64,000 nt of DNA from Apteryx mantelli (lineage: Eukaryota > Chordata > Aves > Apterygiformes > Apterygidae), in assembly GCF_036417845.1 (NCBI RefSeq), contig NC_089981.1, positions 8,697,501-8,761,500 on the forward strand. The letters are read 5' to 3'. A model generated the notes under the pieces. It ran no database searches, had not been told where the DNA came from, and worked only from the letters and a program-made list of their open reading frames with translations. The position numbers and the translations under genes are program-made. Within the stretch, counting starts at the first letter, position 1. Every line of letters starts with the position of its first letter. Positions 57,715 through 64,000 of this stretch are shown one piece after another.

Positions 57715-60700
57715 ATATTAAAGACTTTTCTGTAATAGCAAGAGCTACAGCTTTACCTTGAGAAAGAACGATTGTGACACTTTTGAAGGCGATTATTTTC
57801 ACCTAAGTTTTTACTTTCAAGTCTGATGCCTTGAAGACATCCCAGCTTTCTTTTCAACTGTTGCTAACTAGTACCACTTCAGCAGTATCGCTTCCATGTT
57901 CTGTTTCCATTCTCTTACCTCATACATCCTTGTAGTCTTTTTTTTCCTGACTCACAGTCTGAAGGTGATCATTAACCTTTCAGCAAAAGTGGGTCACATT
58001 CATCAGGCACCTTAGACTGTTTACAGTATTAGTGATGTGGGCGACTCGAGTCTTCCATGCAAGAACAAAGTCACCACACAGCAGGTGGTCCTGAGGGACA
58101 GCCTACCCTCTTTTGTTGTGGGTGAATATCCTTGAACCAATTCACATTCATCGCAGGCTAAAAATGTGCACACAGAGGAATTTTTTACAAATGCTGAGGC
58201 TGGGATTCATCTTACTTAAGTTTAGACTTCTGTTAATGAGCTGCCAAAGCATAAACCAAACTTGTAGGCTCTTTCTATAGCTCATGAAGGCAAATAAAAG
58301 TCTGTTTGCCTCCATAGTTTTGGGAGAGAGATTGATCACACCTGTCTCTGTCTCCCTTGAAAGGTCTATATTTATATCTGGGAATTACAGGAAGAGTGTA
58401 GAGTGACCAGCTCAGGTTTATGGAATTATTTCAAGTCCACGTTAATGCAGCTTAATGCTGCCCTGAGTTCTGGTTTTGGATCACATTCCATCTGACTCAG
58501 GGAGCTGGCTCGTAGAGAACAAAAAGCCACTGGCTTCAGTAGGGAAAGACTTCAGTCTCAGCTGCTTTGGCCATGGAAGTAGCACAGAGAAGGAAACGGA
58601 ACCTGCTATAACACTGCTTCAATACACAGAGTTATTGGACAAATGGGTGCAAGACCATTTTTCCCTATCCTTAGGAAGGACTGCAAGTAAAGGTCCCATA
58701 AAAAGCTACACTCCCTCTCACTGGGGGTCATCACTCAGAGCAACCCATTCTGCCCGTCCTGAACCACTTAGACCCCTTAATGTGTAAACATAGTGTCTGA
58801 GGAAGAAATATGTTCCATTCTTCCATACCCATAGCTTTATCATTAAGACTGACAGGTGTCATTAAGCAATAACCAGTCAGTTCCCAGAGCAACTCTGGCA
58901 GCATCTAGAAGTACAAATTTTCTGCAAGCAAACATTTTCATGCTTCCTAGAATACCATGTGGGTTGCAGATATTCCTGACTAAACTGTGAGAGAGGACTA
59001 CAGCAAAGAAAGATAAATAACCCAGACAAGCAATACCTGTTGATCCACTTTTAACCCAGCTATCTTCTGAACACCATGGCTTTCTCATAGTCTAGACGAG
59101 AACTCCAGAAGCCATTACATTGCCAGTCTAATACAGTCTGGAAGAGGACTCAGTCCAATGCAAATACATTGCAGACCTCATGGTGCAGCCCAAAGAGACG
59201 AGCTTCCCTCACTCATAATCTTACACATGGCACTGCACATTCATTGTCCCAGGAGTCGCCCCCACTCCACAACACGAGCAGCCACTGTAAGCACAGTCTA
59301 ACCAAGGCTGCGTTACCTGGGACATTTCTGCCTGCCTAAGCCCCACTGATGACTTTCGCTGCTAGGGACAGTCAGAGCAGATCACTCTTCAGCTGAGTAA
59401 CCCAATTCAGCTCTCTGCTCTGAAGGCCAACAGTTTGTCGAACAACCTCTAAGCCCTCGAAGTAGCACAAGTAAGCTAGCTTTTCTGGCAGGTAGAGATG
59501 TCCTTACACTCCTGCCAGAATCAGGGGAAGGGTCTTTGTTCATATGTCTCAAAGGCTCCTCAGCTTCCCAGAACAGCTGTCTTCATCACCTTATCGTAAA
59601 GTAATTTCAATAAGTGTCCAGTGATATTGCAAGAACAGAGAGAGGTTAATGGCAAACTGTTTACTAAAGCATGATATCTATGTCAACATCTTCCAATAGA
59701 CCGTTATTTTTCTTTTCTTCAAAAGAGTTAATTGTTCAAGGACCTTACAAGAAAATTATATGTGGGATTAGGTGGAAATGCAAAGGCAGTGTTAAGGCAG
59801 AGGCACCAGAACTCTAAGCAAATCACCAGCGATTACCTACCTGAAGAATTTTCTATCTGCATTTGAAGAAAAATCTACCCCGATGGATGGACACATAATC
59901 TGAGCCTGGATGGTCCACAGATGAACAGGTTATCACAGCAAAATATCTGCTCCACAGATGAGCAGGCTGCCTGAAACTAGATGGTCCATGAGCCAAAGAG
60001 GTTATCTAACAAAGGGCACGAGTCCAAGGGTAGATGTGTTATCAGAGACAACAGGAGTCTTCTGTGGAAAAACCAGCTAACTGTGTATCAGGACTGTGCA
60101 TTTTAATGAGAGGAAGAATTATCAAGTTTGATCATAATTAGTAACAGAGGTGGATTCACATTCAGATGGCATACTTAAACTCCACAGAGTTGCACTGCAG
60201 CTCTTCAGAGTCAGATAAGCAGAACTGATTCCTCTGATATCTTACACTGTACTGCTATTTACATGAATATGGTCTTGTTATTATTAAAAGAATCTATATT
60301 AAAGTTTGCAGTCTAAAGCTCTGTTAATTTTTTTCAATAGATCTTATTCCTTACCCTTGAGCTCTGGCTGATAAATCAGGTGCAAAAAAGCAAGGAAGAT
60401 AGAGATGCCAATGTGAGAAGAAAGAATGGCAGTAACAGGAGCAGCGGTGATTTTGAGGCTGCTGAGGCTTTCTTTCCACCATGCCATTACTGTACAGCTA
60501 TTTTGTACTTCTTATTTCTTACCCTGTCCCTTAGTCTCATGGGCTAGGGAATTACTCATGCCAGGTGGAATTACTCTTCTTTTGCTATAGTTATCTGGAA
60601 GTTAATGATCTAAATCCAAGGTACTTGGGCTTTCTGGAGAGTTGATAGGGACAGGCATGACGAGGGTTCACTAAATTTGCTAGGATACTTATGTCATCAG

Positions 60701-61540
60701 TTTCACTAGTAAAAAGTAGTAAGGGCAGGGAATGAGATGGGCATGTCCTGTAATCAATGACAACAAAGACACCCTTAGAGGATGATTCCTTAGCTTATCA
60801 CACTTATTTTAAGATGGGATGAATTGTCCTTTGAAGGTGATATTGCTTCCTTTGCCTATAGGGGGAGCCCAGAATAGATGTTGACTAGACCCCTAACCAA
60901 GGGTAGGGGAAATTAATTCACAGAAGGATTCTTCATTACAGTGCATCTGCTGAGACTCCTAATTAAGGCCTGGTGTCTTGCAGGAGATCTAATTTACAGA
61001 CAATAAACTGCATCGAGAGTCATAAGTACACCAAGTACTTCAGTAACACCATTTTTCTGAAGAAAGAATTCCGAAGCTGCAAGCTGAGTATTAGAATATC
61101 ACATTTCATATTGAAGTTGCTTCTCAGCGTGTCACTCCACTAATGTTTCACAACGCCCAGGCTGCAGGTCAGCTGCAACATATAGGGAAAAGAATGAGCT
61201 GTTGCTCTAAAGGCAGTACCGAATTGCAGAGTTCTGCAAACATCGAAGCAAAGAACATTTATCTGGGCATTTACCTGGAGCAGGGAGGGGCTCTATTGCA
61301 AATCTGAAGTCCTAAAGTTTTTCTGTTTAGATAAATCTTCTGACTTGTTTCAGTAAGATGTCTTTGAAGTGAAGAAGGAAGCTACTCACTCTTACAAAGG
61401 TACATGAAATGTTTGTAGCTTTTGAAATAAGAGTTTATTTCTGGGGTCAATATGGCATAAAATATCTCGCACCTTCATGCAAGGAAGGTAGGCCTATTTC
61501 TTCATTTTAGAGATCAAAAAGATCATTTTCAATCTGCAGA
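57715..61540. other. Non-coding right-arm sequence
   Basis: Inverse counterpart of about 28057-31437 together with the empty CR1 site and its flank. No gene recognised. Confidence 0.5.
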
Positions 61541-61682
61541 TAGAATCATAGAATCATTTAGGTTGGGAAGGATTTCTGGAGGTCATCAAGTCCAACCTCC
61601 TCCTCAGAGCAGGTTCAGTCAGATCAGATTGCTCTGGCCCGATCCAGCTGAATTTTAAATGTCAGCACAGATGGAGATTGTA
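61541..61682 (-). mobile_element. Old CR1 3' tail, right-arm copy
   Basis: Mirror of the fragment at 25285-25426, beginning TAGAATCATAGAATCATTTAG and containing GGTCATCAAGTCCAACCTCC. It predates the duplication. Confidence 0.8.
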
Positions 61683-63228
61683 CAAATTTGCACCTAATCC
61701 AGTGTTTGATCACTCACGTTGGGGCAGGAGAGGGAAATTTCCTCCTTCAGTTTTTTGGTCTTTTGTGCATCTAAGCAGGGTAAGCATTTTGCTCACTTAA
61801 ACTGTGTACCTAACCATTATAGGCTGGTTTTAATCCTGCTGTCTGCTTCTTGAAATGGGCAAGTACTTCTGAAGATATGGCTCAAGGGGGGAATAAACTG
61901 GCTTGTTACCTACAGTACAGACAGTATCTACAGTATCTACAGTATTGAGTAGATACTCTTGCCTTTCTGGATGAAACAGGTCAGTAAGAGAATAGTTTTG
62001 TACATATGCAATACCTTGAAGCCTATGCTAGAAACAGACCTCAGCAAGAATTGAAACCTCCATTCAGTCACCCACGTGATAAGAACTCCGCTTTGAGAGC
62101 GTCAGCCAGGTTACTGGTAACCTCCAAGAGATTAACAATAATTTTTCATGTGAGGTGAAGCTGGTAGAACCTTTACAGGGATGAGCGATTCCCTTCTTGT
62201 TCAGGATTCCTTCCCTTTTAGCATGAGATTTTTCACCCTCTAAATGGAAAGTATTTCATTTGGTGACTCTTCCCAATTTATTCCTGAGCAGAAGATGGCC
62301 ACTTTTCCTTGACAACGGGGATGCAAGCAAATGAGAAATCCTTTCTCAGCCAAACCTGGAGGATCTTGTGGTATCTCCTCCTCTTTGGGAAGATGCAAAG
62401 CTGGGTTTTCCTGCTGCTGTTGCCATTTAGTGCTTGCCAGCATTTCTTTCAAGAGAGGAAACTCTTACTTTCTTCTGCCAGGATGTGGATTTGTTATTTG
62501 TATGTTTACAAGTTGCAGTCCCAAAGGTCAGGGTGGTGGAGGTCCATGTAATTAAGGCAGGTCTTAGCAAGTTGGCACAGCTGCAGCCTAACCATTGTAT
62601 TCCTATTTCAGCAAGGCTGAACGGGGGCTGCTTTGCCCTGTTAATGGACTTTGTGGCCCATACTGAGCTCTAACTACACTTTTACCAATGCCCGGGGGAG
62701 TTAGCTAGTAGGCAAAAAATGTATTGGTGATTGCAATACAGGAAGAATGATGTCTGAACTAGTGTCAAGACCATGTATCTTCAGGAACAAGTGGGCCATT
62801 GCCCTTGGAGTGGGCCATTTGGATGATACTGTACACCCAACCGTGGCCACGAGTGAGGGGAGAAGAGTGCTCCATAGATGTCCTCAAGAAAAGCAGACTT
62901 TTTTCCTTAAAAAAGGAGAAAGAGGGCACACGAAAACCATTGTAGTGCCAAACTAGGACTTGTGTTTCACAGTGCTGCTGCTGCCTTTTGAATAAATTAT
63001 TTTATCTTTCTGTGCTTTCTTATCTCACCTGAAAAATAGGAACAGTACTCCCTTGTATCACAAGTCATTTCAATGCATAATTAAAGAAGTCTAGTCAGAA
63101 GCTATGATGAAAATGCGCCGTACTTCCTTGTGTCTACTGAGACAATCCATTGTGTGTTGCCAGTTTCCCATTACTTCTAGGTGTTGAACCAGTTTCTTGT
63201 CGGGAGATAACATGAGTGTGCTAGCAAC
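61683..63228. other. Non-coding right-arm sequence before the OR pseudogene
   Basis: Inverse counterpart of 23610-25284. A short extra run of CTACAGTA units near 61911-61942 is not present in the left arm. No gene recognised. Confidence 0.45.
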
Positions 63229-64000
63229 ATGCCTGAGAGGAATCACTGTGTGGCCATTGAGTTTATCCTCTCTGGACTAACAGAAAGCCAAGAGGCGAAG
63301 GTAACCCGCTTTTTTTAAGCACATTAATAGGGAATCTTGGAATGATCATGCAGATGAAGGTTGATCCCCCGGCTTCACACACTGTGTACCTTTCCCTCAG
63401 TAACTTGGCTTCTGTGGATTTCTGTTACTCCTCAGCTATCTCCCCGAGGTTGCTGGTGAACTCTTCAGCAGTGAGGAGAGCCATTTCAGTCAGTGCCTGT
63501 GTGGCACAGCTATTCACTTGTCTCCTCATGGCTAGTGCTGTGTGTCTCCTGCTGGCAGTAATGGCATATGACTGCATGTGGCTCTCTGTAACCCTCTCCT
63601 TCATGCAACTGTCATCTCCTCAAAAGCCTGTACACAGATGGTAATCATCTCCTCTTTCTTTGGCTTTGTCCACGCACTTGTGCAAACTATCTCCACCTTC
63701 ACATTCTCTTTCTGTGACTTTGGTGTTATCGGTCATTATTTCTGTGACATCCCCCGAGGATCCAGCTTTCATGCTCTGACACCTATAGCAAAGAGACGGT
63801 ACTTCACATTTTTGGTGTGTTTCGAGGCACCTTCACATCTCTGGCAATTCTAATCTCCTCCATCTACCTCATCTCCACCACCCTGAGGATCCACTCCTCC
63901 AAGGGCAGATGCAAAGCCTTCTCCACCTCTGCTTCCCATCTGAGAGCTCTCTTCTTGTTTTATGGGAGCACTGTTTTTATGTGCGGTAGCCCAACATCCA
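63229..64000 (+). pseudogene. Olfactory receptor pseudogene (OR5/8-like), right-arm copy, cut by the window end
   Basis: It starts with ATG at 63229 and the same N-terminus as the left-arm copy, then TAA at 63316-63318 where TM1 is deleted. TM1/TM2 loop to TM3 is open (63342-63644: NLASVDFCYSS, LAVMAYD). TM4 to loop 2 lies in another frame (63578-63853) and here keeps the standard HYFCDIP, which the left-arm copy has lost. TM5/TM6 ([16 protein letters not shown]) follow in a third frame up to the window edge. The shared TM1 deletion shows the gene was already dead before the duplication. Confidence 0.88.

Larger units (their letters stand above)
54639..64000 (-). repeat. Right arm of the large inverted duplication (runs off the window)
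   Basis: Reverse-complement counterpart of 22839-33068. The inner edge is sharp: CCAGATAGATAAAAGCC at 54639 mirrors GGCTTTTATCTATCTGG ending at 33068, and outside it the two sequences are unrelated. It retains the empty CR1 target site near 61420 and carries a 1.5-kb block (56207-57714) absent from the left arm. The distal end is beyond 64000. Confidence 0.93.

Noticed and set aside
1..64000. tRNA, rRNA or CRISPR-like arrays
   Set aside because: None seen. Tandem repeats present are minisatellites, microsatellites or LTR-internal, without regular spacers; a tRNAscan or Infernal run was not possible.

Overview
The window looks like vertebrate nuclear DNA from a sauropsid, most likely a bird. 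The evidence is the CR1 LINEs with the avian-type 3' end (short ATTCTGTGA-like repeats), two solo endogenous-retrovirus LTRs of avian type, low overall repeat content, single-exon olfactory receptor (OR) genes and a multi-exon TRIM gene with GT-AG introns. Turtles and crocodilians also carry CR1 and I cannot formally exclude them. There is no bacterial, CRISPR or operon structure.

Layout. 1-1,120: the last two coding exons and poly(A) signal of a gene whose C-terminus resembles the ATAD2/ATAD2B family. 1,441-2,290: an extreme CpG island. 2,358-2,863: a solo LTR with a 6-bp target duplication. 3,659-4,378 (minus): a MAS-related GPCR broken by a stop just before TM6. 4.5-13.1 kb: non-coding, with a degenerate ~52-bp minisatellite at 8.38-8.99 kb. 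13,179-14,114: one apparently intact OR, family-4-like, the only full-length open gene in the window. 18.7-19.5 kb: a decayed relative of it. 22.6-33.07 kb and 54.64-64.0 kb: the two arms of a large inverted duplication, about 95% identical where I compared them by eye, separated by a 21.6-kb spacer. The right arm runs off the window.

The arms share a TM1-deleted OR pseudogene at their outer ends, an old CR1 tail and a GC-rich repeat tract. They differ by a 2.5-kb CR1 insertion found only in the left arm (the right arm keeps the empty site) and a 1.5-kb block with another OR pseudogene found only in the right arm. The spacer holds a TRIM (C-IV type) pseudogene with exon sizes 96-228-23-116 nt plus SPRY, two CR1 fragments, a small OR fragment and a second solo LTR with a 5-bp target duplication.

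The region reads as a chemoreceptor and TRIM birth-and-death neighbourhood. Of the OR, MRGPR and TRIM loci seen, only one is still open. The most notable structure is the inverted duplication with its internal record of later events.
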